64,000 nucleotides of DNA from Diadema setosum (GCA_033980235.1 CM067069.1:1385501-1449500); one strand, 5' to 3'. Shown: positions 1-12,160, numbered from the stretch's first letter. Translations and numbers: made by a program. The notes: generated from the letters alone by a model not told the origin.

Positions 1-369
1 TGTAGACCTTTGACAGAAAGATATAATACAAGAGGAAAATGTTGTATTAGAAACACTGTTGCAAACATAAAAATGCAAGAATACAGACAAAAGAGGCTAC
101 TTGTATTCATTCCACATGAAACAGGTTTAATGCAGAGGAAGAATCTTATCTTTTTCACAATGAGCCACAGACAACTGGAAGACATCCTACATTGAATATG
201 GACTTAAAAATATGAATGAATGGTAATAACTTTGAAATGTATACTAAAACTCAATGACTAGCTCTGTGCTCAGGCAGTAACACACCTTGTGCTTGCTATA
301 CAATCAGGACTGTATGACTGACTATACATAGATGTCACAAGAAGGGACTATTAATTATGGCTACCTCAC

Positions 370-657
370 CAACCAGAATGCACACAATACTAACTCAGAC
401 GAGTCTGACGGCCGCCGGTTGGCGTTGCAGTTATTGAGCGCCTTTGGTGACCCGTGTGGGCTGACCGGTGATGAGGAGGATGACGATAATGACCCCTGGC
501 CTTTCTGAGATGATTCCAGCGAGGGCGCCGGTGACTGACGGCCACCAGCTCCAATGCCTCCCCCGCCAAGCTCGTTCCGGTTCCTGTCCTGTAGCTGCAG
601 CTTTTCAATAGATAGCTTGACTAACTCACGAATCCCATTCTGCACGGCATTGGTGAC
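370..657 (-). CDS. RAPGEF1: RAPGEF1 exon, helix end plus Ser/Gly-rich linker
   Basis: This 288-nt (96-codon) exon starts after a CATTCAAAG acceptor and ends at a TTG/GTGAGG donor, phase 0 on both sides. It begins VTNAVQNGIRELVKLSIEKL, which matches the vertebrate C3G segment KAVLDGVKELVRLTIEK. After about 25 residues it becomes low complexity: a GGGG run, a poly-Ser run and Pro/Ser-rich SPVSPHGSPKA, as expected for the disordered linker before the Crk-binding region. The last six residues (LCAFWL) are hydrophobic and do not resemble the family, so an earlier donor or alternative splice form is possible. It is the last exon of the gene visible here. Confidence 0.85.
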
Positions 658-1512
658 CTTTGAATGCCATAAAATACCAAAAGGGAAAGAAAATTGAGGA
701 AGACTTACATACAGTGAGTATATGCGGCCATCAAATACTATCAAAAAATACCGGTAGTTTCTTTGAATTTCAGTTACGCCACTCATGATGACTACATTTA
801 TACTTGTAAATACACAACATGCATGTCTACACGTACATCTATAAACGTGACTTGTATGCATCACTGTCATTAATCACATAAGGGCATACTCACAAATGCT
901 TGCAATAAATCACCATTGTTCCTGTTACAGTATAATATATCATCACAGAGTGATCTGCATTTGAATCATTAACTTTCATAGTCCAAGTTGTAGAACATAT
1001 ATATGGAAGAGTCACTTCCTACTGGCTGAAATAGAGCACTGTATTTCAAAGAAAAGAGGCGTGTCTGATTAATTCTTCCCTATACACTTTATTTCCTAAG
1101 CAGACAGTCAGAATATGATAGTAAAAGTCAGGGTGCATTTGTTTTTGTTTCAGTTTGTTGCTGATGCTATGATTGTTGTCCATTTAGTTTCATCATGAGA
1201 ATCTTAAATTGATATAGGTTGATTCTGACACGACAATACAGAGCAGACTGAAACAATGTTTCTTGAAGGAAGAAGTAGCAGCTAAATTGGGGGAGGATGG
1301 AATGGGTGAGGTGAATCATCCAATAAAAAATATCGCAGGAAATTCAGTGAGAGATTTTTAAATACATGAATGATGGTGTTTCGATAAAAACGTCATAAAC
1401 ATGATAGAGTACATCATAAATAAATGCGTACAAAATCAAATTAGGAAGGGAGTTATAAAGAGAGGTGGTGGAGAAAGATGGAGGGGGGAATGTGGGGGGG
1501 GGGGGAACTGAC
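658..1512. other. RAPGEF1 intron, no feature seen
   Basis: Intron between the exons ending at 1513 and starting at 657 (minus sense). It is AT-rich, with a poly(G) tract near 1495-1505 on the plus strand just inside the donor. No repeat family or second gene recognised. Confidence 0.6.
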
Positions 1513-1630
1513 CTCACTCCCTTGACTCTTGTCCATAGCTGATTGACCATAGAGAACAATCTTGTCAGCCCAGTGAATCAGATTAGCCAGACTCTGGTAA
1601 ACCTGGTTGTGTCTGGAGCTTAGGGCGGAG
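1513..1630 (-). CDS. RAPGEF1: RAPGEF1 exon with VYQSLANLI motif
   Basis: This 118-nt exon follows a CTTTCCAG acceptor and ends at GAG/GTCAGT. It enters in phase 2 (the AG from the previous exon plus C gives Ser) and leaves in phase 0. It reads SSALSSRHNQVYQSLANLIH then WADKIVLYGQSAMDKSQGSE. The human protein has a nearly identical SSALSS..VYQSLANLI.W.D stretch, the strongest single match in the window. In mammals this N-terminal part is linked to autoinhibition and cadherin binding; whether that holds here is inference. Confidence 0.92.
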
Positions 1631-2551
1631 CTGGAAAGCAGAGATGAAGAGCAAACATAACATATGTATCATTTCAGCGTATGATAAAGATAATGTTTTG
1701 CTGCACTGCGCTCGTCAACTAGAACCATAAAAATCACTGATCTACTTTCACCATAAATGCTCGTTATGATATACTAATAGCTGTTGAACCTTTGTTTCAA
1801 ATGCTGGAGCACATTGATAACAAACTGGACAGATTCTTGCAGGGCTTAACTTTACCTTTGACTTTTGACAAACTTGGAAATTATGACTGCACCAACACGG
1901 CAAGTAAATATCAAAAGAGAACTGCATATATTGCTGATTTGACATTAAGATGTAAAGCATACGATGGTTAATTGTTATAATATGATGAGCCATGTTTGTA
2001 AAATAGAATCAAACAGCTTTCACATTACACTCAGGATTTGACTTTTGCTCTTGATGTATATTGGTCAAGATTCTTACAGTTTGATGGATATACATAGTCA
2101 GGGAATAACAGGAAAACTGCAGCTTTTTATACCATGGGTGATATCGAAAGTAAACTTTCTCTCAAGGACATATTTTCTTTTCACAGTTGAATAAAAGGCT
2201 TTTTTTGTTACAAAAATAATAGGATGTCCAGCTTTATAAATACACTTATCAGTAAACAATGTCTTGAATAATGTAAGAATTAATTTAAAAAAAGTAGAAA
2301 AATTAAATCTGTGGGAGAAGTAAGGCGCAGATGACAAGGCTCCAGATGTCATGTTTTCAGTTTTCAGGCATAATTTTTCACCAACTTTGTTTTCTTATGA
2401 CAGTCTACATATAAATGGGTACCTGGCAGTGCTGCTGTGATAATAAAATGCAGATCCTCTTTATCGGATAACATGAAAGATTAGTTAAATCGATAGTATA
2501 CAAGGCTACGTGTCCTTTCAAGTCACAGATAAGAACTCATTTATATTTGTG

Positions 2552-2591
<40 letters not shown>

Positions 2592-3121
2592 ACATATATA
2601 TATATGTTTTGGTTTTTTTATCATGCATGTATTTCATTATCCACAGAGGTACCAATGTCTACAAGCTGCTTGCTGGCTGTAAACCACATAATTCAACACG
2701 ATACATGTGTCACTATTAGTCTTGATCTGCCAATCAAATTTGCAGGTCTCAATACACATGTAGGCAAGTCTGAAGAGTGCAATGTTTATATCAAGAAGCG
2801 CATGAAGGCCTAGCTATCAAAAAAAACTTTACCTCCTTACCGGACCTTAGCATATTTTGTGAGTCAAACTGTTCAGACATTATGCATGCACCACAGCTAC
2901 GCAACACTCAACTGGAAGATACTTCCATACCACGTCTGGCCAAACATGAATTGTGAAACATGAACCTAGTGTGCTTTCAGATGCTCAAAAGCGTCATATT
3001 TCCACTGAATGTTTCTATGAGTCATGCTTCTGTAAGTCATGTTTTCACTGAAATGTGCTCAACAGAACCGAGTTCTTTGATTCAGTGTGAAAGGGGCCTA
3101 GGAAGCCTGGGCGTGGCTCAC
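1631..3121. other. RAPGEF1 intron with a CA microsatellite
   Basis: Intron of about 1.5 kb. It holds a (CA)n tract at about 2554-2594 that runs into a short TA run. The rest shows no recognised repeat or coding signal. Confidence 0.6.
2554..2605. repeat. (CA)n/(TA)n microsatellite
   Basis: About 20 CA dinucleotides followed by a short TA run, inside a RAPGEF1 intron. Open frames crossing it are microsatellite artefacts. Confidence 0.95.
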
Positions 3122-3233
3122 CTCTCCTCCTGTTTGAGGCAGGAGCTCAGGGTGGTGTTCAGCTCCATGATCTCCTGCAGCACCTTGGTTGTACTCCCTG
3201 GGAGCATAATCAGGGTTTCCTTCTGGACAACAT
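3122..3233 (-). CDS. RAPGEF1: RAPGEF1 exon with MLPGS motif
   Basis: This 112-nt exon follows a CACATTCCAG acceptor and ends at GAGAG/GTGAGC. It enters in phase 1 (G plus AT gives Asp) and leaves in phase 2. It encodes DVVQKETLIMLPGSTTKVLQ then EIMELNTTLSSCLKQEER, matching the C3G segment KKVLEMLPGSASKVLEAILP. The phase fits both neighbours exactly. Compared with the human protein, about five residues are missing at the junction with the 12897 exon (see findings). Confidence 0.9.
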
Positions 3234-4140
3234 CTGGAATGTGAAGTGGAATACAGGAGAGAAGAGCGGAGGAACATGAGATTAGTGTAAAGAACTGGTG
3301 AGCTTTCACACAAAATCACCCAATATCAGTCCTCTTTCAATTCTCTTTTTATCCAGCTATCCAGGATCTAACCAAAAAAACTCTTGCAGTTAGGAGGGCC
3401 AATAGAGACCTGGAGTTAGCAAGCTACAAGTAATAGAGTTTCTTAACAGTTACAAACTTCAATCTTAGCTTACTGGGAGCTTGTGATACTTTCATCAAGG
3501 TCAGCTAAATTCAACTTAAAATGTTGAGAGCATTAAACCTAACTACACGCCTGTATACCTTGACTCTTGAGCCTTGTAGCCACTTTTCTAAGAGGCTTAT
3601 TTTTCTTCATATTTTTTCTTTTAATCCAACTTTCACATCCTCTTTTATACTATTTCTATTCTCCCTTGTTATCTATTTCTTTCTCTTCTAAATTCTAGCT
3701 CTCTCTAGATCTCATGTTTGATCTATTTGATGTACTCGTATCAAAACTCTCATTTTCATTTCTTCCCTTTGTGTTTTTTTTTTCTTCTCAGCATTATCAT
3801 TATGATGACTTCTCTATTACAATTCTTTTTCCACTTTGTTAAGCTTTCTTTCATTTCATTACCAACATGTTTTTTTCTCTCCCGCACTATAAACAGACCA
3901 TCACTTTCCACTTGAAGCCCCTCATCACACGAACGTTTCAGATTACAATGCAATGCAGATACAAGTGGGAAAACTGATGTCTGTTGTAGATTGTGCTGTG
4001 CAAAGCATCCAGGAAATGTACAATGAGCAAATATGTATTCACAGATTCCTCAATTCACATGATGGACCTATGAGGGTGTTTCATGGTTGTGATATTGACG
4101 ATGATAATGATGGTGATGTGATGTGGTAATGACAACATTC

Positions 4141-4328
4141 ACTCTAAAAACACAAATGTTAAATTAGCATTTAAAAGGGCCGAGGAGTGACAACATTTTG
4201 AAAGTGTTGGTTTTCCTGCTAGATTCAACATTTAAAATGTTATTTTAAAAGTTGGATGCAACACTTCAAAAAATGCTGTCACTCCTCGGCCCTTTTAAAT
4301 GTTGATTCAACATTTGCGTTTTTAGAGT
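4141..4328. mobile_element. Foldback MITE, ~190 bp
   Basis: The ends ACTCTAAAAACACAAATGTT (left) and its near-inverse GCAAATGT..TTTTTAGAGT (right) continue as an inverted repeat of about 70 nt per arm, including AAAAGGGCCGAGGAGTGACA on both arms. Almost the whole element is a hairpin with a short central loop. There is no coding capacity, as expected for a nonautonomous DNA transposon. Confidence 0.8.
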
Positions 4329-4405
4329 GTTGTTGTCGATGACGATGATAATGATGATGATGATGATGATGGTGGTGGTGATGATATGATGATGACAATC
4401 ATAAT
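4329..4405. repeat. GAT/GGT trinucleotide-rich tract
   Basis: Imperfect run of GAT, AAT and GGT triplets immediately right of the foldback MITE. A similar GATGAT stretch lies just left of it (about 4097-4115), so the MITE may have inserted into a triplet repeat. Confidence 0.8.
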
Positions 4406-5767
4406 GATGTTAATTGTTGGAATAATCATAACTAAGGTGTACAAAAGTGAAGGTATGCATTAAGCAAATAATAATTTGTCTGGATCTAGACATTCTGATA
4501 ATGCTACATGTAGTCTACAAAAAATTACTGTACACTAATGCAACACATCGAGAGGATATCTTACATACTGCAAGCGGGATGTATCGCTCAGCTTTCAACA
4601 CACGACAAGCAAAGACTGACGTAAATACCTACATCAGGAAAATGTTTGTTATTTTTCCTTGTTTAGAATGAATTCCGAGAATCAAAGCAGCTGAACATCA
4701 TGATTTGGATGCAAAATGAAAGGGGAAGTAGTCAGCTGGTGACCCTGAGATATTTCAAGTTCCTTCTTAGTTTAAAGAGAACATTAAACTGTAAAACCAG
4801 AAATGTCTGTGTGCATGAAACTTTCACAAATTTCCCAGGAAGCCGGAAGGCAAGATGTGCTAAAGTACTGTAAAATGCATGCCAAAGTTTGTGTCTACAC
4901 AGTGCATCGAAAGCATGCTGGCAATTAAAGCTTCATCCTGCAAGCAATGTCCACTGAATACAATGCTAAGTAACTTCATCATCATGAACATCTAACTACT
5001 GTAGTCACAGGTGTAGATTCTTTTTTTTTCTTCACTGCAGGTTTCAGTCTTCATTTCTCTGATCTCTCCCTTTAATCCTGCACTGTTCTCACTGAAACAT
5101 ACATTTCTTCTCTGAGTACATTCTCCTTATTGTCTTTTCAAGTGTTTTATTTTGACAGGAGTTGTTCTTGAAGGTACTTATGCACATGAACAGACATACC
5201 CACACATGGACACACACACACTGACATGACATGCACAGACACACTATGGGTGTCACCTTTCCGTCAATTCAAAGTAAGCCTGGGAACTTTGATGTCTGTA
5301 AGTATGTGATTCACTTGTCATGTCTTCTTCGCAAGTCACATGACAAGAAAATTAATTGTGTTTACTTCGGCCATTTCTGGCGTAGGAAAGATGCGCAAGG
5401 ATACCTGAAGTGAGTCATAATAAAGCAATATGATACTTTCCCCCGCAGCTTCCTAATAAATTATGTCACTGATGATACGATGGACAGAATGAGCTGATGA
5501 ATGTCTCGAGAAGATTTTCTTTAAAAAAACTCCTTTTAAACAATCAATTGGGAGAAGCCAATTTTCTAATTATCTCCTTTCCAGGCAGGCATGCTACTGC
5601 AAACCGTCAGCCACAATCAAGAGAAAATGTACACCTCGGGGGGAAAAAAAAATGAATTGAGTCGCGCATCCTGTTCAGTGTCATGACAACTTTTCCATGC
5701 AAACCCCTAAAGATTACAGCCTGCAATGTTGTTCTTAAAGGCATAATTTACCATTTGCAGATGAAAC

Positions 5768-6738
5768 AAGGAAAAGTAGAAATTACGCGGTGCGTAAAAT
5801 ATGTCCCCGCCGGAAGTAGCATTTATTAGCAAAATGTACAATATTGGTAAAAAATCAAGGTCAAAGGTCAAAGAAGTCAACGGTCAAAATTCTGTGTAGA
5901 AGTTTTGAAGTCCTCACCTAGTGCCATCACAAAAAGCAAATGGAATCAAAATCGGGTTAGAAATGGCAAAGGAGTAGCATTTTGTAGCCAATGTACAATA
6001 TAGGTCAAAAATCAAGGTCAAAGAAGTCAAAGGTCAAAATTCTGTGTAGAAGTTTTGAAGCCCTCACCTAGTGCCATCACATAAAGCAAACGGAATCAAA
6101 ATCGGGTTAGAAATGGCGAAGGAGTAGCATTTTGTAGCAAAATGTACAATATAGGTCAAAAAATCAAGGTCAAAGGTCAAAGAAGTCAAAGGTCACAATT
6201 CTGTGTAGAAGTTTTGAAGCCCTCACCTAGTGCCATCATATAAAGCAAACGGAATCAAAATCGGGTTAGAAATGGCGAAGGAGTAGCATTTTGTAGCAAA
6301 ATGTACAATATAGGTCAAAAAATCAAGGTCAAAGGTCAAAGAAGTCAAAGGTCACAATTCTGTGTAGAAGTTTTGAAGCCCTCACCTAGTGCCATCACAT
6401 AAAGCAAACGGAATCGAAATCGGGTTAGAAATGGCGAAGGAGTAGCATTTTGTAGCAAAATGTACAATATAGGTTAAAGGTCAAGGTCAAAGGTCACGAC
6501 TGAAATTCTGTGTAGAAGTTTCAAAGCTCCCATGTAGTGCTATCATATAAAGCAAACAGAATCAAAATTGGCTCATAAATGACAGAGAAGTAGCAAATTG
6601 AAGATTTTGATCACACACGGACGCACACACGGACGGACACACGGACGGACGGACGGACGGACGGACACACGAATGGACACACACACGTACGGAGCCCGTT
6701 TCATAGTCCCCTGCTCGAACTCGTTCAACGGGGACAAC
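5768..6738 (+). mobile_element. Helentron/HINE-like element, family 1, copy 1
   Basis: It starts AAGGAAAAGTAGAAATTACG and continues to ATATGTCCCCGCCGG. The core has about four tandem units of ~159 bp containing AGGTCAAAGAAGTCAAAGGTC and CGGGTTAGAAATGGCGAAGG. Then come a (GGAC)n/ACAC microsatellite at about 6610-6690 and a 3' hairpin at 6706-6735 whose arms GTCCCC/GGGGAC restate the 5' head. The last bases are GGGGACAAC. This head, core, microsatellite and hairpin order is that of DINE-1/HINE and pearl-type nonautonomous elements. It sits inside a MITE. A second copy is at 55647-56435. Confidence 0.75.
6706..6735 (+). other. 3' terminal hairpin of the family 1 element
   Basis: GTCCCC pairs with GGGGAC, with an inner CGAAC/GTTC stem between. 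It sits at the element's 3' end, where Helitron-type elements carry a stem-loop. Confidence 0.7.
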
Positions 6739-7849
6739 AGAAACCCTGCATTAGAGCTTCACAATAGTTCTAAAATTTGAGTTAGGGATAGAAACAATCA
6801 ATGTAAAAATTTGAAAAAGTATAATCTATGTTTAGCATGAATTATACAAAATGTGAACAATAGTAAAAAAAAATATGTTTCCGGACTAAACCATCTACAG
6901 TTATGGCTTGATGAGATTAATTGTGATATATCCTCATAAATAGGCTTCACTGCAAAAATCTTATATGGTAGGATGTTTTGTGATACAAGTGACCTACACA
7001 TATGCATCAAATGTGATATCGTGAACACTTTAAAATCACTGCTCCCAATGGTAAACAAGAACTTTAAAATCCAGAGATATGCATGATGTTGATTACTGGG
7101 AATTGATTCACAATAAATCTCCATGAAATCTGCCTTTGCTGCAATCACGACACAAGATGTACATCATATTGCAGCCCTTCCCCCCCCCCCCCCAGCCCCT
7201 TCTAGCATTGCAAGATTAACTACAAACTACTGTGGGCTTTGACCACATTCATTAAATCAGATTTGTGTCATGAATGACAACATTACATTATAGACAATGA
7301 CCACACAACTACTCAAGCAACCTACACAAGTAAATCAGCACACAGATCAAAAAACAAAATTGACACAACAATGTACAAAGACTCAAATTATTGACATCAA
7401 CTGGCATTACCACAGATCAGACATGATGGTCAGCAATCTTTATGGTAGATTAACTCAACCATGGTTTGCGTTTAAATGCACTATAAGTACAACTACCCCT
7501 CCCAAAAATGTTTCATGTTCAAATATTTTAAGTGGGATTTATCAATATTAGCCTAGATTTTCTATTATTCTCCGAAACATCAAACAGCAATATCATAATC
7601 ATCACAAAATGGAGAAGGCTTTAGCTAAGATGAGACCCGCAGTAAATAGCCAACAGTGATGTTCATAAACGGGGTATGGTATCATGGGTATAAAGTTCTC
7701 CTTTTTTGGGGGGGGGTGCAGAAGTAGGAGGGGTTTATGAATATAGCAATACAAATTTCTAACTGTTGTACGCTCACTTTTGTTTCCTGAACTGCATTGA
7801 TGCACTTTTATTTTAGCATGCATCCTGTTACTACTTCTACTCTTACTAA

Positions 7850-7876
7850 TATTCCTCCTCCTCCTCCTACTACTAT

Positions 7877-7923
<47 letters not shown>

Positions 7924-7966
7924 TTACTACTACTACTACTTCTACTATTACTACTACTACTACTAC
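7850..7966 (+). repeat. (ACT)n microsatellite
   Basis: About 115 bp of mostly perfect ACT triplets with a CCT-rich left edge. The poly-Thr open frame across it is an artefact. Confidence 0.95.
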
Positions 7967-8477
7967 GATGTTACATTGTATATTAAAGCCGATTACCCAT
8001 ATAATGGGTTTATTTCATGACAGTCAATAAACCAAAAACATCTAGGCAATATCGTGACAGTCAGGTGACAGAAATAAATCTCTTGAAGCACCCATTATGC
8101 TGTAAATGTCAGATTAAGCACCTTATCAAAATATAGATTCTTATAACTTCCTTTTTTACAGTCAGACTTTGCTAAATTTTACACTGCTCAGTTTCAGTTT
8201 TACTAGGTCCTTAAAACATTAGCCTTTTCATCATTTGCATTGAAAAAAAAAAAACAAATTTAAGATTTTTGAAGATGGCAAAATCGAGGGGGGTGGGGAG
8301 AACAGGATATCTATTTAGCAGCCATTATATTCAATCCCACACACAAACACACAGAAAAGATAATACGTGATCACTTTCAGCAGACCTTACACCTCTATGG
8401 ATCTCAGCGCAACAAACAGCAGATATCCACAGCTAGGAGTAAGCCTAGTTCATGCTGCAAAAATATCCAAAATACTG

Positions 8478-8690
8478 TACTGTAAACGTGGAAATTTTCG
8501 CGGTGTTGAAATTTCCGTGCATTTCGTGCAACCAGAAACTAGCGCGAAAATAAAAGCACGCGAATATATTTGCTTGCCATATGTTCCAGTAGTTGACGTT
8601 TTGGTTCCGCGGAATTAAAAACACGCAAAACTCTTCTAACCCCGCCGAGCGTGAAAAATTAGTCGCGCGAAAATATCCACTTTGACAGTA
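8478..8690 (+). mobile_element. TACTGTAAA-end MITE, copy 1
   Basis: The left end TACTGTAAACGTGGAAATTT and right end AAATATCCACTTTGACAGTA are inverted repeats. The arms are rich in CGCG (TTTTCGCGGTG, GTCGCGCGAAAAT), unlike the surrounding AT-rich DNA. The same element occurs inverted at 41644-41856, and a relative occurs at 47713-47900. Confidence 0.8.
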
Positions 8691-9084
8691 CTTTGGCGAG
8701 CAGTGGGGTGGGGTGGGGGTGGACATCAAGCTGTATGTGAGTGTGGTCTAAACCACTGCTTGCTGTTTCTGCTACTCATATACGACAAGGAAAAGGAAAT
8801 AGATTGTGGAGGCGAACGTGTTCGCTAATGGATCTTACACGACTATCTCACACTGCCAGCCAACATGACACCCAGCCATGCTATTTTTCCTCAACCCTGT
8901 TACAGCAGACAAATGAAAACATGCACGTAACTGTGGCAAAACACTTGTTATATAGGGTAGTAAAACTAACTGCAATTTTACAGGACAAGCATCCTACTTC
9001 ACTGGAAGCATGAAAACGTGTAGTAGAATGATATCAATGTCATTCAGAGCATTACACGAAAATGAGATACGCGTGCAGTGTCCC

Positions 9085-9514
9085 TGGTCACGCTGGAAAA
9101 AGGATGCGAAGTTTACGATCGCGATCTTTAAGATCTTAATGTTTTGCCAGTGTGCCCGCGAAGCTTTCCGCAAAAATTCCCAATCAAACTACGGATATTT
9201 CCTGGACCCCTGCCAATCTCCTTGATCTGTCAAAGTAGCTTGAATGCTAGCAACTGAAACTTCGCGAAGTTTGTCGTGTGACGAGTCCACTATCTGATTG
9301 TGGGTGCTGCCTCCAAAGTGCGTGGCCATTGTGATGTACAGGTGTGCATTGTTACATCACAATCACCTGCTGTCAGATGGCGTGCTGTTTCTTATTTCTT
9401 CCGCACACACACCAGTGGCCCAAACTTCACGAATTGAAACATCGAGAGTTTGGCTGTCAGTGTGGAGAAGATCAAAGATCGCGATGACTTTGCGATCTTT
9501 TGCCAGTGTGACCA
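9085..9514. mobile_element. TIR element with TGGTCACRCTGG ends, ~430 bp
   Basis: The left end TGGTCACGCTGGAAAAAGGA is matched on the opposite strand at the right end by TGGTCACACTGGCAAAAGAT. The repeat continues inward for about 45 bp to a shared ATCGCGATCTTT. No transposase frame and no clear target-site duplication were found. Confidence 0.7.
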
Positions 9515-9673
9515 CAGCTAATGAAGATGATGATGATGAACAATTAGGGTCAGGTTCTCAAATGGGATCTTCTGGGTTTGAATCAATCCTAATGTGAGCA
9601 TCCTTAGATGAAATATCACCTACAATGGCCCTCCCCCTTGATCAAGGTGTGAAAATGGATGCCTGGCAAGTGA

Positions 9674-9800
9674 TGGGGTAACAACAGCAGCAGGGCCCCT
9701 GGGAGAGCATTGCTACACCCCAGTGAAGAGGGGTAATAATAGTAGCAGGGCCCAGTGGAAGAGGGATGCCACACCCCATTGAAGAGGGCAACCAGAGTAG
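9674..9800 (+). repeat. Imperfect tandem duplication, ~56-bp unit
   Basis: Two diverged units, each GGGGTAA..AGCAGGGCCC..CACCCCA.TGAAGA, stand side by side with a partial third. Each can pair GGGGT with ACCCC, so a small structured repeat is possible. Confidence 0.5.
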
Positions 9801-10923
9801 AGGATACCTCATTATTTTCTTTTCATCATTCAATGTTGTGTTGTGAGAGCACCAACATTGACAACCATGATGATGACAATAACAAGAAAGGTGATAATGA
9901 CTACAGTGAAAAAACGATCATGTTACTTTGGGTCAATTCATGAGAAATGCATGTTTAAAGTCAACCCCCTCCTCCCACTGTCACAAAGACACTGTCACAG
10001 TGTTGTTAGTGTAGAAATTTCCTTGATATTTTATCAGTTTTTCAGGGTTCTTACAATTCAAAGTGTTTCAGATATCACTCTCATAGCATTTGGTTGGGAG
10101 TTTGCGTTTACACTACAATAGATGTCGTGGGATAAAACCTTAATCACCACAAGGATACCAACAGACTGATTCATCTAGGTGTCATTGATTGAGAGCTATT
10201 TCTAACATCATCAAACAGGATGTTTTTGGAGGGGCTGCCTTCATCTAGTGACAACAATTTCCTCTTTCTACTAGACATTACACAAAATATTTGTTTTGTA
10301 TACTTTTGGGAAGGGGTTGTACTTCAAAAATCTACACCTGGTTTAATTTTCTTCCATTATTTCTGCCTCAAATCTCATTTGCACTGGACAGTCTTTCTAT
10401 AAGCCTGATGTAGATCATCTGTCATAGTGTCATACAACAAGCTTTGTTATTTCAAGAGAATGACTTGAAAACAAAGCGCGAAAGCCAAGCTATGATGTAA
10501 CCTCTTCTACTGATTATAATGACATTAATCACTGATATCTGGTTGCGTTTGGTCTGGCATCGGATGGCAGTGGGTAGCTGGCGTTTTCAGGGACTCTCTA
10601 ATAAATTATCGTGGTGAATGAGTAATCATTTCCTGGTTAACCACAAAGAGAACGTCAGTGACCATTTCCCCATCTTGACAGTGAAAAATAGAAGAGTATA
10701 CCTTCTGTCAAACATTCATTAATGAGGGGGGAGGGGAGGGGGAGATTGATAAACATGATCACATAATCACAACCATCACATACATCTCTATATATGCACT
10801 TCATAGCCTACAGAATCACTTTCATTTTGCTAGCTAATCACCGGGTTTCTTCCAAATATGAACTTGTTATAAAGGTGATACTTCCTCACTTGGTATTGGT
10901 AAAGAGGTGGCCAGCATGGCATA

Positions 10924-11075
10924 TACTGTACAACCAGAAACATTCTCGCCATGAAATTCTCATTAAGTAGAGCCTTTTTTGTGGCATGAAACTTGCGCAA
11001 ATTGCCACTGGCATTCAGTGCATCACAAAAATAAAATCGAAACAGAAGACGTATCGCACAGAAGTCACATTCTAG
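10924..11075 (+). repeat. Diverged TACTGTA-type MITE fragment
   Basis: Begins TACTGTACAACCAGAAAC and contains CATGAAACTTGCGCAAATTG and CACTGGCATTCAGTGC, shared with the copy at 47713-47900. The right end has decayed. Similar cores are at about 16155-16265 and 33318-33445. The next element starts about 20 bp later. Confidence 0.45.
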
Positions 11076-11096
11076 CACAAAGTTTTTCTAAAACTA

Positions 11097-12160
11097 AACT
11101 AGATATATCGCTACGGCGACTGATATGCCTCCGCCATCATGCATGGTTCTCCTAATAGGTCTATAGTACAATGTCTTGACAATGTGTGATGACAGTTTCA
11201 CACAATTGGCAAAATATTAAAATGACAGGTTTGCCACAAATGTGCTGAATGTTCACTTTCCTAGAACTAGGTTCAATTGGATGAATTATTCAAATGTCAG
11301 AGTGCAGGTATTTGGGGAACTAATGATTTCTACTTGACTTTTGACCCTTTTATAAGTTTATGCTTTGAGTAATTTTCAAGGTATTGAGAAAATGTATAAT
11401 TTCAATATCAAATGGGAAAATAGCATTATCTAAACCTGGTCTTTGACCGTTGACCTCACAGTTCCACAGAGAATCACTGTTAGGTAGAACATGCATAAAT
11501 ATGTAAGTTTCATGATGATACCTTGAGTTACTTTCGAGATATGGAGGAAAAAGTGCAATTTAGCACTTTCACTTGACCTTTGACCTTTTGGCAAGAAACT
11601 TCCCAAAAAATATATATTGGGTTATACATGCCATACATCCAGTTTAAAAAAAAAAAAAAAAAACTTCAGGCATATTGCATTTTAAGGAAAGTAGTGATAT
11701 TTTGAGGAGTTGACCTTGACCTTTGACCCCCCTGACCTTTGACCTATGACCCCCAACTTCCCTAGATAATCACTGCCCATCAGTACAAGCATATATACTA
11801 AGTTCTATGAAGATACCTTGAACCATCTGCGAGATATGGAGAAATATGTGGAATTTCAATTTTTTTCACAAAATAACCTGTGACCTTTGACCTTTGACCC
11901 TGTGACCCTAAAATCCACACAAAGTATTATCCCCCAAGGATATACCCTCATACCAAGTTTGATGTAAAACCACCACACGGTTCTTGAGATATCGACAAAA
12001 ACAAAACGGGACGGACGGACGTACGGACGGACGTACGGACGGACGTACGGACGTACGGACGGACGGACGGACGGACGGACGGACGGACGGACGGACGGAC
12101 GGACGGACGGACGACCCGAAAACATAATGCCTCCGGCCACTTCGTTGCGGAGGCATAAAA
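11097..12160 (+). mobile_element. Helentron/HINE-like element, family 2
   Basis: The head AACTAGATATATCGCTACGG runs to GATATGCCTCCGCC. The core is four or more diverged units of about 150-160 bp, each with TGACCTTTGACC-type words and CTTGAG..GAGATATGG. A (GGAC)n/(GTAC) microsatellite of about 105 bp lies at 12007-12112. The 3' hairpin at 12127-12156 has arms ATGCCTCCG/CGGAGGCAT that restate the head motif. The head is clearly related to family 3 at 59996-61213. Open frames on the minus strand here are translated microsatellite. Confidence 0.75.
12007..12112 (+). repeat. (GGAC)n microsatellite inside the family 2 element
   Basis: About 25 tetranucleotide units, with GTAC variants in the left half and pure GGAC in the right half. 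It sits directly upstream of the element's 3' hairpin, as in families 1 and 3. Confidence 0.95.

Larger units (their letters stand above)
5735..7067 (+). mobile_element. MITE with TTAAAGGCATAATTTACC ends, split by an insertion
   Basis: The left end TTAAAGGCATAATTTACCAT lies at 5735 and the matching body resumes at 6741 (AAACCCTGCATTAGAG..) through to a CTTTAA end near 7067. Three uninterrupted copies of about 370 bp (31900-32266, 35926-36297, 63281-63646) show that 5768-6738 is extra DNA inserted in this copy. The ends are inverted repeats of each other (TTAAAGGTACAATTTACC on the other strand in copy 2). There is no coding capacity. Confidence 0.85.

Noticed and set aside
5900..6500. Direct repeats resembling a CRISPR array
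   Set aside because: Units are contiguous ~159-bp tandem repeats without short repeats and unique spacers, in eukaryotic DNA inside a transposon.
6798..7148. 116-codon minus-strand frame
   Set aside because: Lies in a MITE that occurs four times in the window; the other copies do not keep the frame.
9550..9585. GGGTTTGAATC word resembling a tRNA T-loop
   Set aside because: No matching acceptor or anticodon stem could be placed around it.
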